The notes under the pieces: model-generated
The model's input: only the letters and a program-made list of their open reading frames with translations
The model's database searches: none
Told to the model about the DNA's origin: nothing
Origin: Rhodotorula mucilaginosa
Taxonomy: Eukaryota > Basidiomycota > Microbotryomycetes > Sporidiobolales > Sporidiobolaceae
Assembly: GCA_034406715.1 (NCBI GenBank)
Contig: CP137869.1
Location: 1 to 64,000 of the forward strand
Direction of reading: 5' to 3'
DNA: 64,000 bases
Shown here: one piece after another, positions 11,011 through 22,278 of the stretch
How the letters are laid out: each line of letters begins with the position of its first letter
Numbering within the stretch: the first letter of the stretch is position 1
Program-made: the position numbers and the translations under genes

Positions 11011-12138
11011 ATGGGGTCACGGACGGCGTGCGAGCTCGACTTGGCGCCCATAGCGAGCCAGTTCTCGACGCTGCGACTCGAATCGGCAGGATCTCCCGCT
11101 CCGTGGTCGACGACGTCGGTTCCGGACGAAGCTCCGGTCAGGCTCAGGGTGTTGCTGCAGGCGCTCGTCGCCCTCTCGTTGGCGCTCGAGCAGCAAGCCA
11201 GCACCCGCCCTCTGCTCCTCGCCGGACTCGACAATGCCCGGACTGCCCAGGCCGAACAGCGCGACCAAGTTCACCGCCTGCGGGACGATGTCCTCGCCGC
11301 AAGTCGAGCTGCCCAACTCGCGCACGCCGAAACTCGCCGCATTCAGAAACACAAGGCGACCTTTCGAGCGGGCGCAGACCGGATCGTCGCCGCGCTCGAC
11401 CGGAGGACGATCCGCGCCCTCCGCAAGGGAAAGTGGCGCAGCGTCGAAGACGGGTCCCTCGCCGCCGAGGTGGACGTCTCGGCCCTCTTGGACGACCTCG
11501 CCGACAAGCTCGAGCTCATAGGCGACAGAGAAATCGCAGACCACCCGCTGCAGGACCCGTGGCTCACGGTCGAGGACGACCTTCTCGAGACCCTCGCCGC
11601 GCGAGTCCTGAACCGTGCGAGTCCGACCCGCTCTCGATCCCTGAACCTACCGGACCTCGACACTCCCGTCGCTGAAACCGAAACCTTCGAGTTCCCGTTG
11701 TCGCCTACGTCGTCGGATCCGCTCGCCCTGCCAGAACTCGTGGATCCTCAAGATCTGCTTCCCTCGCACCCCCTCGATCCCGACGCCCTCACTGCCGCAT
11801 TCCGTCCTATCATCCATCCCGTTGTCCTTACCTTGGCCACTCGACATCGCCAGCTCCACCAACAGATCGACGAGGCCGAACAGCGATTCCAAGACCGCGT
11901 GCGCGAATCCACCCTCGCAGTCGACGCACATCGCCAAGGTGTTTCCAAGATGCACCGCGCGACCCTCAAGCTTCGCAACCTCGAAGGACTCGAGCAGCGC
12001 GAGCTCGAAGAGCAAGATCGGCTGATGGAGGAACTGCGGGACACGGTCGTCCAGTTGGCGCAGATGCGCAAGTTTGGCGACGAGGCCGCGCAGGAGATCA
12101 GTTTGACCGTGCCAGATGGCGAGAGGGGAGATGTGTAG
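11011..12138 (+). CDS. Coiled-coil protein of unknown function
   Basis: A single uninterrupted 375-codon ATG frame, unusual among these intron-rich genes. Residues about 50-130 (ALEQQASTRPLLLAG...AHAETRRIQKHK) and about 280-365 (LATRHRQLHQQIDEAEQRF...LEEQDRLMEELRDTVVQLA) have heptad character. An acidic Ser/Pro linker lies between them. There is no signal peptide or membrane segment. I do not recognise the family. The architecture of two coiled coils around a linker is reminiscent of kinetochore, spindle or tether subunits, but nothing specific supports that. The 420 bases before it (10591-11010) show no gene and would hold its promoter. Confidence 0.7.
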   Translation: MGSRTACELDLAPIASQFSTLRLESAGSPAPWSTTSVPDEAPVRLRVLLQALVALSLALEQQASTRPLLLAGLDNARTAQAEQRDQVHRLRDDVLAASRAAQLAHAETRRIQKHKATFRAGADRIVAALDRRTIRALRKGKWRSVEDGSLAAEVDVSALLDDLADKLELIGDREIADHPLQDPWLTVEDDLLETLAARVLNRASPTRSRSLNLPDLDTPVAETETFEFPLSPTSSDPLALPELVDPQDLLPSHPLDPDALTAAFRPIIHPVVLTLATRHRQLHQQIDEAEQRFQDRVRESTLAVDAHRQGVSKMHRATLKLRNLEGLEQRELEEQDRLMEELRDTVVQLAQMRKFGDEAAQEISLTVPDGERGDV

Positions 12139-12776
12139 ATCGGTAGACGCTACACTCGCAGGATTGCATTCATCTTGTAGAGACGCGCCGTGACCCGTTT
12201 GCGAGAAGCGCTTGCAGGGAAGGGGAGACATCGGAGAGCAGTGCAAGCGGAGTCTTTTATAGCAGGATGATTAAGAAAGCAGGTCCTTCATGTAGAGGAA
12301 CGGTCAAACCCAGGCCTGAGCTCGAACGCTCGAGGAAGGCCCGCCCGGAGGGTTCGTGGACGAAGATTTCGCGGTTGCGCATGAAGTCCTTTTCACGGCT
12401 CTCTTGGCTCCTCTCCTCAACTCTTCGTCGTTTCCTTATGAAGAGTCACTTGCAGAGCACCCAGCTACTTAGATGGATAGCACCGTAGTCGGAAGAAAGA
12501 AGAGGCCGGGGGTTGCCGAATCTTCCAACGGCAATGCCGAGGCAAACCGAGGGAACTCTGCGAAAATTACTTGCAAAAGCATAGAGGGGGATGCGAGAGC
12601 GTATGTACAAGAGGGAGTACGAGTTCTACAAGCAGGTCTGTATAAACAAGTAGGGATGGAATCAAGTTTATAAAGTATAGTGGTAAAACCGGAAAAAGTC
12701 TTGAGCTCGAGACGGAAATTTCAAGAGCGAAACACGGCGCACGGGGAGACTTCGAGCTCGGGGGACGACGGCAGCC
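12139..12776. other. Intergenic region between convergent genes, holding a decayed repeat
   Basis: No supported gene. It contains copy A (12274-12385) of a ~100-bp sequence that also occurs inside an intron of the adjacent sugar transporter. The remainder would be 3' untranslated sequence of the two convergent genes. Confidence 0.6.
12274..12385 (-). repeat. Decayed duplicate of a sugar-transporter intron segment (copy A)
   Basis: AAGCAGGTCCTTCATGTAGA near 12277 matches AAACAGGTCCTTCATCGAGA near 13312; over 27 bases (12274-12300 against 13309-13335), 24 are identical. A second block, GGAAGGCCCGCCCGGAGG...GGACGAA, matches GGAAGGCTCCCCGGAGAG...GGACGAA in the same order. Copy B lies in a transporter intron beginning exactly at its donor. 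Copy A, downstream of the stop codon, thus looks like a relic of a partial tandem duplication. Confidence 0.55.
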
Positions 12777-15700
12777 TTAGACGTGCTTCTCGGGGTTGCG
12801 GCCGTGCTTCTTGGCCCACTTGGGGCGCTCCGAGCCGGTACCGCCGTTGCCGACGATCGTGCCGTCGTGCGAGGAGCGCGTGTCGTCGGCCAACTCGCGG
12901 TGCTGCTTCTCGCCGGTCGTCTTGCCCTCTGCCTTGAGCGCATGGACGTAGTCCTTGCGAGAGTCGTGACCCTGTGCGCGACGAAACGACGGGTCAGTCT
13001 CGTCGGAGCTTTCGGGTACAAGAATTCCTTGCGCGAGTCGGACCTTTCGACTCGAGCAAGATTCCGGGGAAGCGACTGACCTCGGGCACCCACTTGGACG
13101 AGTTCCACGGCTTGCATTTCGGGTCGTTGTACATGCGGTCGACCTGCAGAGGCGTCAAAACGTCAGTCGTCGTGCTGTGGGTCGGCGAGAGGGGAACATT
13201 CTGCTCACGTTTTCGAGGGAGAGTCCCGCGGATTCGTACAGGAAAAAGTATACGATAACGGCACCTGTATTATGTTGCATAGTGAGGCTTCAGCTGACAG
13301 GCTGACGAAGAAAACAGGTCCTTCATCGAGAGGAAAGGCCTGGGAAGGCTCCCCGGAGAGTCCGCGGACGAACCTGCAAGCACGCATCCCGCAAAGACGT
13401 ATCTATGGAGGGCAAAACCGTCAGATCACGAGGCGGATTGGGTAAGTAACGGGAAAACCCCCTCGAAACAGGGGCTCCGGCGCAACGCACCCGTAGGCGT
13501 AGTTGATCGCGCCGGTGATGAAAGGCGTGAAGAAAGCTGCAGAGAGGTGGACCTGTCAGTCTCGATGCCGTCCGCCGGCCGAGGGTAACGAGACTTACCC
13601 AGCAGGAAGTTGAAGACTGTGCAGAGAAGTCAAAGTCAGCTCATGTGCAGCAGGCAAGCGCGGGAAGAGACTCACTCCAGTTGCTGGCGGTGGCGATGGC
13701 TGTTTTTTTTTAACCGAGTCAGCACGGAACCAGCCAGTCTCCCGCAAGTATGTACTCACCTCCAGTCTTGGCACGAGCCGAGTTACGCGGAGTCTCGCCG
13801 ACGAGGGTCCAGATACCGGGAGCCCCTGGAAAATCAAGAAAAGCGAGTCAGCGCGCAAACACGCTAGGGATTCTCGATATCGCGCAACTCACAGGTCGAA
13901 GCGTAGCCGAGAATAAACATGCAAGAGGCGACGATCTCGACTGTATCGGAAAGCGGGAAGAGTCAGCCGCGTCTGCGACAAGAAAGAAAGCAAGCGCGGG
14001 AACACGCACGCTTTCCGATACCCTCGTTGGTGACCGGGTCCTTGACGACACCGGCAGTCGCGTAGACGATGAGCCAGCATCCTTGCCAGATACCACCCTG
14101 CACGGAGGTTCGGCATCAGTAACGGCCAAGCCCAACCGAGAAGAGCAATGTGACTGACGATGATGAGGGGCACGCGACGTCCGAAGCGCTCCATGACGTA
14201 GAGCCCGAGGCTGATTTCGAGCAATGTCAGCGTGTCGGTACGGAGAGAAATTCCCTCGAGGTAACTTACAAGGTGCAGACCTAGAGAGAGGGAAGAGACC
14301 GGTCAGTCGCCTGCGGAATCGTCTCCCAAAAGCATACTAGGAAAAACTCACAAAGTTGACAGCGCCGAGAATGATCTGGGCAACATACTCGTCGCTGATG
14401 CCGACACCTTGGAAGATGGTGGCACCGTAGTAGAAGACTGGTCCGGCGGGAATAAAAGGTCAGCAAGATTCAGCGAGAGACTTAGAGAAAACAGACCCAC
14501 AGTAGTTGGCACCGGTGAGCTGCTGGCCGGCCTGCAGGACCATGAGCAGCAGAGTGCGGTAGAGGATCTTGTCGCGGGGCTGGAAGCAGTCGATCCAGCG
14601 GAACTTGTCCATCGAGAGTTCGCGCTCGACCGCCTCCCTCATCTCCTCGTAAGTCTGACGGACGGTGTACTCTTGGTCCTCGACCTTGACGCCGCGCACG
14701 CGAGCGAGTGACTTCTCCGCCTCCTCGTGTCGGCCTTCGAAGAAAAGCCAACGCGGGGATTCGGGAGCAAAGATGATGCCGACGCCGAGGACGAGCGCGA
14801 AGAAGATGGTGAGGAGGTTGGGAATGCGCCACGATGCGCCGTGCGAGTTAAGGTTGCGAGTACCGATACAGATGCAGTAGGCGACCAGGATACCGGCGGT
14901 GATCATGAGCTGATAGGTACACACGAGACTGCGTGAAGGAGCCGGGTCAATGGAACTGCCGCGACGGAACGCCAAGCCGGCCGGACTCACGTTCCGCGAA
15001 TCTCTTTCGGTGCGATTTCACTCTGGTAGAGGGGAACGACGGCCGAGAGAGCGCCGACGCCGAGACCGGCAATGATACGACCCTGTCGGAAGGCGGGAGC
15101 GGCCTGGGTCAGCGAGCTGAGTAAAGCCGAGTGCAAACTTTCGAGACATACGATCATGAATTGGTACTGCGAGCGTCAAAGGGGGTCAGTCTGTGGATAT
15201 AGCTTGCGCAAGGAAGCGAGGGAAACGCACCCAGGCGGTGAAAGAAGTTGCCTGAATCACGATTCCGATGATGAGAACGGTGCAGTCGATCATGATGGCC
15301 TTTTTACGTCCGAGTCGGTCGGCGAGGCTGTGAGAGGTGGTCGGTCAGGCTCGGCGGCACGGAGACTTACAGACGCAGTCGGACTCACGAAGCTCCAATG
15401 AGGGCGCCAAACAAAGTACCGATGGAAAGCATACCGACGATGAGACCGGTGCGGACGTTGGAGAACGAGCAAGTGTCGACGACGCCCGGAGTGGAGCAGC
15501 TGGCAAAGCGCAGCTTAAAGTCGTCCTGTTGAGGGGCATTGTGCGGTCAGAGACGGCGACCGAAATGCAGCTCGGTTCCCGTTGCCGGCGAACGCACCAT
15601 CACGAGAAAGTCGGAAATTTGACCTGTCCGCGGACCATGGATGGATCAGTACGGCCCGTCGCATAGCTTGGAACTCGACCTGCGACTCACCAGTGTCATA

Positions 15701-15987
15701 TCTGCACACAGAGGAAAGGCACGTGATCTCCGACGTCAGCGATGCGGATCCCGGAAATGCACAAAAAGAGAGTACACTCTCGAGAGAGAGCCGATAATCA
15801 GCACACGATGCAACTCACCCGAACAAGAATCTGTTGCGTCGGCGACCGAAAACGTCAGCATTGACGACAACAACCTCGGCATGCAGAGCGATGGAAGAGA
15901 AACTGACCCTCCCATGGAAGAGAAGACGGCGATGGCAATGGCCATGCCACCGATGGGGGCGCCATTAACGTGGAAAGTGACCGGCAT
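12777..15987 (-). CDS. MFS sugar (hexose-type) transporter
   Basis: A 12-helix sugar/H+ symporter or facilitator of the plasma membrane. Landmarks in order: [16 protein letters not shown] (N-terminal helix 1 signature), [10 protein letters not shown] (cytoplasmic loop 2-3), [31 protein letters not shown] (end of the first half), [34 protein letters not shown] and [11 protein letters not shown], then a hydrophilic tail ending GRNPEKHV. The 5' end is split into tiny exons: 15987-15908, 15830-15819 (12 nt), 15701-15691 (11 nt), 15623-15598 (26 nt), 15525-15389. All have proper splice sites, and phases restore the GGFLFGYDTG motif exactly. Many more introns follow. The intron just before the [10 protein letters not shown] exon holds repeat copy B. 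Substrate cannot be read from sequence; Snf3/Rgt2/Hxt-like and polyol-transporter relatives share these motifs. Confidence 0.9.
13309..13400 (-). repeat. Copy B of the duplicated segment, inside a transporter intron
   Basis: Intronic counterpart of 12274-12385. It covers most of the intron between the YVFAGCVLA exon and the [12 protein letters not shown] exon of the sugar transporter and extends slightly into the upstream exon. Confidence 0.5.
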
Positions 15988-16598
15988 AGTGGGCGAGTCG
16001 ACGTCAGGCACGAGTCGAAGAAGGCTTTAAGCTGCAGCTGGCGACGCAAGTCGAGATGAGAATGAGGAGGAGGAGCCTTCTCTCCTCGAAACGCGGTACG
16101 CGGAGGGGGATTAAAACGTCGGGGGGACGAGGGGGAAAGCGCGGAGTATAAAGGCAAAGTAGGAGGAGAGAAAAGAGCGGAGATCCGAAGCTCCTGGCGG
16201 TGTTGTGTGGGCCCGCCTCGGGGTCAGTCTTTTTTTTCGGCCTCTGGAGACGAGGTTCCAAGAAATGCCGCAGATCTGCCGCGTGAGTGATGATGACCGA
16301 ACATTGTCGTCATCGACGCCGTTCGGGTCCCGGGAAGGGCATGCACGCGCGGGAACGCCACGCGTGCGAGCATAAGACGTAATGCACGCGAGCTGAGACT
16401 ATAGGCCTTAATTCGGGTCGCCTGTCGTCCAGATAAAGCTGGGCCAGCGAGTTGCCTGCAGAGCTCAGCTTCGATGCGACTTCGAGGGAGACCGGAGATG
16501 TTCGTGAACTTGCCTCTCGAAGGGTAACATATAGAGACCCCAGGCCGTGAGAAAGGACGCCGGTGAGTCGAGGGAGAAAGACGTAGTTACTGATGAAA
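15988..16598. promoter_or_regulatory. Promoter region of the sugar transporter and 3' end of TUP1
   Basis: On the minus strand the segment about 16030-16250 is strongly pyrimidine-rich (runs of CT and CCCCC), typical of fungal promoters just upstream of highly expressed genes. No ORF is supported. The part from about 16300 to 16598 would include the TUP1 3' untranslated region. Confidence 0.45.
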
Positions 16599-19500
16599 TC
16601 AAGCTATTCTCTCGTACGACCAGATCCGTGCACTCCAGTCTCCTGAACCGGTCGCGACCAGTCCCCCAGCACTCGAAACAGCGACCGAAATGACTGTATA
16701 GAGGGTGACGCCGAGGTCGACGGCAACGAGTCGGCGAGTCCGCGAACATGACCGAACCGGGCGGATCACCGAAAAAAAAATATGCGCATGTGTCGGCAGT
16801 AGGTGTCGATCCCAAAATTTCGGATGACGGGGAAGTCGGAGAGTGGCGGGTATGGGCATACAGTAAAGGCGGTGCAATCAATCAGTCACCGAACAAAGCT
16901 GGCCCCGCCATCAACAAGGACTTGTTGCGCACCTGAATTCTTGTGGCCTTGGAGCATGAACTGAGCCTTGGCCGTCTTTGGATCCCAGAACTGGACGCCG
17001 CGGTCTTTCGAACCAGAGACGATCCACGCGCCGTCCGGAGAGATGTCGACCGAGAGGACGTAGTCCTGCAGGAGGGAAGCAGCGTTCAGCTGACCAAAAT
17101 CTCGGAACTCGAAACGGAAAACCCACCTTGTGGCCCTGCAAAGTCGTCAAGCACTTGGTCTTGCCGCCTTCGCCGACGGGAGCGTCACGCCCACCCGCGG
17201 CGAGCGCGTTCCGGAGCGACTGGATGTCAAACATCTTGAGCGTCTTGTCGAGCGAACCCGAGACGAGGTACCTGCCGTCCGGCGAGAACGCGACCGAGTA
17301 GACCGAGTCCATGTGGCCCTTGAGCTTGTCGAGGAGTTGACCCGTCTCGGCATCCCAGATGCGGACGACCGTGTCGAGCGAACCGGCCGCGAGGAACTTG
17401 CCGTCGGGCGAAAACACGACCGACGTGACTCCGGCGTCGACGGGACCGTTCTCGGCGATGGTGATGTCGTCAATCGTGAGCGTAAAGACGCACGAGCCCG
17501 TCTCGAGGTCCCACATCCGCGCCGTCTTGTCGCCCGAGCCCGAAACGAGTCGGCGACCGTCCGGCGAGAACGTGAGCGAGTAGATCTCGCTCTTGTGGCC
17601 CTGGAACACTTGCAGAATGCGCTTCTGTGCGAGGTTCCAGATCTGTCCAGAGGCGAGGGGGTCAGGTCAAAGAATCGACTGGGACCGAGCGAAAAAAGCA
17701 CGGCACGAACCCTGACGATGCGATCTTCGGAACCGGTGGCGAGGTACTTGCCGTCCGGGCTAAACGACACCGAACGGATGTAGTTGTCGGCTTTCGCATT
17801 CGACGACTCGTCAAACAAGGTCCTGCGGCGGCAAGGAGTCGATCAGCACTCGAAAAAAAAGGACACGCGCTCCGCCGGAAAACTCACGCAATCCTGGCTC
17901 CCGTCTTGGTGTCGTACAGCGTCGTGTTCCGGTTGCAGCCAGTCGCGAGCACCTTGCCGTCGGGAGAGAAGCGAACGCAACAGACGACGCTGATTCGACG
18001 CATTCGAGTTAGTCGATGCGCACCAAGCTGCCCGAAGACACGAGCGAGAGGGCTCACGAATCGTGCACGAGGGTGTGGACCAGCCCGACGTCGAGCACGC
18101 GCTTGACGTTTGGGTTGAACATGGTCATCCAGTCTGAGCCTTCCTTCTTGAGATCCTTCGGCGCCGTCTCGGGGTCGAAACTCGAAGACGCGGCCGCCGC
18201 CACCTCGGTCGGGAGTTTCTCCTCCTTGACGGTAGCGGTGGCCGGAGTCGGACCGGGCGTGGGAGTCTTGGCGACACTGGCGGCGGTAGCGGCAGCGACA
18301 GGAGGAACCGTCGAGCGAGGTGAAGTCGCCACTTCGGAACCCGTGACGACGGAAGCAGGCAAGGCCGTCGCAGAGCCGGAACCGACCAGCGGACGAGGAG
18401 CAGGGTGGTGAAGAGGTGGCGGGGGAGGAGGGGGCTGCTGGTGTCCGGCCGTCGAGCCAGAGGAAGAAGGGCGAGAATTCGGGTACGTCGGAGGGGCGTG
18501 TCCTCCGTGTCGGCCTGGTGGCCGAGTTCAAAGGCATGAGCGCGGCGACTCTTTACGCTGAAAAGCATTCAGAACCTCTCACCTCTCTTTCGCTCGTCTT
18601 CCTCGGTAGTGGGACCGCCTCGCATACGCTTGTTTGGGTACTCGCCCCCGTTCGGACCCGCGTCGCGGTCCAAGTCGGCCGTTCCAGTCCTCGACGACGC
18701 TGCCGCCGACGGTGGTGGCGGTGGGAAGAAGGCGTTCCCGCTTGCGGGACGCGTCAGCGACGGCAACGGGGCCGTCATGGGAGGGAGGACGGTACGACCG
18801 GTCGAGGGGTTGGCGGCAGAGGACGTCGAGGGCGCGGTACCGGGAGCTGGGATCGAGGCGCGAGACGACGACTCGAGCTGGTGTCGGAGTCTCAAGTTTT
18901 CCTCTTGCAGGCGGATCGTTTCGTCTTGCATTCTGAAACGTCGCAGAGGGTTAGCCACCGGGAAAGAAAGGGGCAGCACCAAGCGACTTGCAATCGCTTG
19001 TCCTCGTGGTACTTGCGCTCGAGGTCGTACACCATGGCCCGCATGGCGTTCAACTCGCTCGCATGCGAGTGGACTAGCGCGCGCGCGTGTCAACGTGAGT
19101 GATCCGAGCGAACCAAGAGAAAAAAGACGCGGGAACGCACTCATGGCCTCGTACTCTTCCCTCTGAGCCCTCAGGATGCCGCCCTCGCCTGCGACCTGTT
19201 CAAACTCGGCCTTGACAAACTCGAGGAGGTCGTTCAACCTCTGCGCGCTCGGGTGCGGTGCTGCGCCGGGAGGCTGGACGACACCCGGACCTCCGAGGAC
19301 GGGGCCTCCTCCTCCTCCTCCTCCTCCAGGTCCGACATGGGCGGCGTGGGCTTGCGCTTGAGCCTGAGCGTGCGCCTGAGCTTGTGCTTGTGCTTGCGCC
19401 TGAGCCTGCGCATGAGCCTGAGCCTGCTGTTGGTGTTGTTGCTGAGCGGCGGCGATCGCTGCGGGGTTGGGCGGACCTTGACCCTGTTGCGCCTGACCTG

Positions 19501-19861
19501 GACCACTGGCGGCGACGCTGGATCCGTGGAGCATACCGTTAGGTGGTTGGGCTCCGTGTTGCGCGTGGACGGAAGCACCAGCAGCAGCAGGCGGCGGCGG
19601 CGGCGGGACGGCGTGCGGGTGAATCGGCGGCTGAGGAGCGAGAGGTTGCGGAGGTTGCTGATTCGCGCCCGCGCCTTGATTCTGTGCGCCACCACCACTG
19701 GCCGTCATGGCCGAGTCTGCGAGGCCGACAGACGAGCCCTGGAAGCTGCGGTGCGAGGGAGCGGGCGACTGAGCGGGCGAACCGGACACGACCGAGACGG
19801 GCGGCTGGTTCGCGAGCGAGACGGCGCCGAGCGGGCGATGCTCGTACGCCCGAGCTGCCAT
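16599..19861 (-). CDS. TUP1: WD40 transcriptional corepressor Tup1
   Basis: Tup1 forms a tetramer that works with Ssn6/Cyc8 to repress glucose-, stress- and morphogenesis-regulated genes in the nucleus. The N-terminal exon has Gln/Ala/Pro-rich disorder, then the tetramerisation helix [17 protein letters not shown] further helix, [18 protein letters not shown], follows after an intron. The Pro/Ser linker leads to [18 protein letters not shown], the Tup1-specific lead-in, and seven WD repeats: [84 protein letters not shown], a repeat around 17000-17120, and a last one ending [20 protein letters not shown] before the stop at 16599. The start is the ATG opening the Gln-rich exon. Several introns interrupt the propeller. 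Divergent from RCE1. Confidence 0.95.
19350..19440 (-). repeat. Hexanucleotide repeat coding (Ala-Gln)n in TUP1
   Basis: On the plus strand, variations of GAGCCT/GCGCTT/GTGCTT recur every six bases and encode a run of alternating Ala-Gln/His-Gln residues in the Tup1 N-terminal linker. The third bases are mixed, so the run is protein-level repetition rather than a fresh microsatellite. It may vary in length between strains. Confidence 0.7.
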
Positions 19862-20202
19862 CAGCTGCGGAAAGTCACACTAGTCGAGATCACTCGCTAT
19901 CTCCTAGCGAGCGTAGGCGGTGGAAGGGCGCGCAAAAGAGGACGACCCAATCGGAGGGAGCGCGCACGCCGACCGCGGCCAAAACAACGAGGTGCGGGCA
20001 GAAACTCGATCGGCCCGCAGCCCACGAAGGTTTTAGCCCGCACTTAATCGAGGAGCCGCCCGCCCGCGTGCCTGATCAAAAATGATTGCCTTTGCACCGC
20101 CTCACTCCGCCCGATCGCCTTTGTTCCCTCTCAACACTTGCAAAAAGCAACGCTCGCTGCTGCTGCTGCTGGCGGACGAGAGCACCTACAAGGTCGAGCA
20201 AA
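19862..20202. promoter_or_regulatory. Shared upstream region of TUP1 and RCE1
   Basis: 341 bases lie between the divergent start codons. A CTG/GCT run (20156-20172) sits in the RCE1 leader. No TATA box or other site could be assigned with confidence. Confidence 0.4.
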
Positions 20203-21686
20203 ATGCCCGCCGGACTGCTGAGCCCGACTTCGGTCTTGCTGTGCTCGACCGGGTTCACCTCTGCCTACCTCGGCTCAATCTACCTCTTGCCCTCGACTCG
20301 CATCGCCTTGCCACCCGTACCACCACCACCTTCAAGCGCCCTCTCCGCCGAGGACGCAGATCCGATCGCCGGCACCGAGGCCAACCCGCCCCGAGATCGG
20401 AACCACCCCGCCGTCATCCGCGCCCGCCTCGTCGCCGTCTCGGTCGCCTCGCTCGCGTCCTGCGCCTCCTTGCCTCTCCTCCTCACCCACAACGACCCTT
20501 TCACCTATCCGACATGGCGGACCGCCGCTCCGACCGCCTTGCGCTTACTCGGTCTCGGCACCCGTCCGGCCGTGAAATTGATCCTGTATCCGCTCGGCTT
20601 GACCGCGAGCCTCTTTGCGGGGAGCTTGTACATCTCCTGGCTCGCGGGCGAGCTACCGGGACAAAGAGGCGCCCGCACATGGGCAGACTGGCGAGCCAAG
20701 TTTGACGGATGGCGCGGAATTCGGACATACATCCTTGTGCGTCCCCCCCCCCCTTGAGAACCCACCCCGGGCCTCTGGTGCTGACCACACGTTCTACGTA
20801 GGGTCCGCTGACGGAAGAGATCACCTTCCGGAGCTGCATCATGACCGTCTCGGCTCTCGCGGGTTGGTCGCCCGTGAAACTCGTCTTTCTGACGCCGCTC
20901 TGGTTCGGGATCGGTGGGTCGGTCGTCGTCCTGTGCATGTGAGCATGTCCCGACTTGCTCACATTCCTGTTGACTCGCGCCCGACCTACAGCTCACGTCC
21001 ACCACGCTTGGGAGACGTACGTCGCCGGCGGTCGAACGCGCCAGGCCCTCCTGCGCGGTACCCTCCAGTCCAGTGCGTTCAGAAGCTGCTACCTTTCAGA
21101 CTCGATGTCGGAAACCTGACCCGCGCGACGACTCGAGACAGCCTTCCAATTCGCGTACACGACCATCTTCGGATGGTACGCCGCATTCCTGTTTCTCCGG
21201 ACCGGTGCGTTGTCACGTGGCTGTCACCCTTCCTGCCCATGCTCTCACACAAGTCCGGTAACTTCTCGAACGCACCCAGGCTCGATCCTGCCGCCATTCC
21301 TCGCGCACGTGTTTTGCAATATCATGGGGATCCCGCCGCTCGGGTGGGCGTTGCAAGTCTGGCCCGACAAGAAAAAGTGTAGGTCAGAAGGATCTTTCTC
21401 TCTCTCTCTCCATGACCCGTTTTTGAGCACTGACGAATGGTGCCAACCCTCCTTTCCACCCACATTTCGGCGACACCGCGTTCCTTCCGGCCCTAATTTT
21501 CGCACGACAACCTCTTCTTCATCGACCACCACCCCACTCACAGCCCTTTACGCTGCTTACCTCGCCGGAATCAGCACCTTCATCTACGGCTTCTGGCGCT
21601 GGACCGCTCCGACGTTGTTGTTCAGCCCCGGGAGCGTACCCGCGACCGCCGCCAAGTGGGCTTACTTGGCTGCTGTGCGAAGTTGA
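20203..21686 (+). CDS. RCE1: CAAX prenyl protease 2 (Rce1)
   Basis: ER intramembrane glutamyl-type protease that removes the last three residues of prenylated CAAX proteins such as Ras and a-factor-like pheromones. The ABI/CPBP catalytic motifs are present: EEITFR (EExxxR) coded from 20814, WFG followed across an intron by AHVHHAWE (FxxxH-like), and HVFCNIMGIPP. The first exon (20203-20736, 178 codons) carries N-terminal membrane helices. The next begins at 20802 with GPLTEEITFR, phase 0. Later exons encode QFAYTTIFGWYAAFLFLRTG, SILPPFLAHVFCNIMG and a final helix with TALYAAYLAGISTFIYGFW. The stop at 21684-21686 follows LAAVRS. A complete, intact-looking family member. Confidence 0.93.
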
Positions 21687-22278
21687 TTTGGACCACGCCG
21701 CGGAATCTAGGACGCAGAGGTATTGCCTGGTACAGCCTTCTCCTTTGTCTGGTGCGGAATCTATGGTGCTCATTTGCAGAGTCGCAGGCCTTTCGGACGA
21801 ACTGGCAAGCTTGCGAGCGAGTCTCGAGAGCCAGTCTCGCGAGTCTCAAGAGCCAGTCTCGCGAAAATCCGTTGGGAGACACAACTCAAACATTTTGAAA
21901 GACTGTATACTACAAGGCGGGAGATGTGAATCTGTAAGGATTGGAGGACCGAACGTTGGAAGAGGAACAGAAGAGAACATCGGCAAAAGAGCATCCACCT
22001 GCGAGGGCGTGCCTGCGGTGCGGAGCCGTCGGTGCAGGACACGCGTCCAGGCCGCTTGAGATGCTTCATGTCGAGTCGGGTCGCGTCGAGTCAATCGAGT
22101 CGACTAGACGAGGATACGGATCGGACGATCCAAGGCGAGAGTTTCGTCGGTCCGAACAGATCGGACACGAAGGGCCGTAGAATATACCGAGGAGGTTGTG
22201 TCGGAGACCGCGCTTTTGTTCAAGGAGTAAGGAGTAAGAACCGTGTAGTGCAGAGTTTCGGATGACGGGGAAATGGGT
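21687..22278. other. Intergenic region with a 22-bp direct repeat
   Basis: No gene supported. GCGAGTCTCGAGAGCCAGTC at 21817 is repeated almost exactly at 21839 (22-bp period, two units and part of a third). GTCGAGTC-type words cluster near 22070-22110. This is convergent 3' sequence of RCE1 and the following minus-strand gene. Confidence 0.5.
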
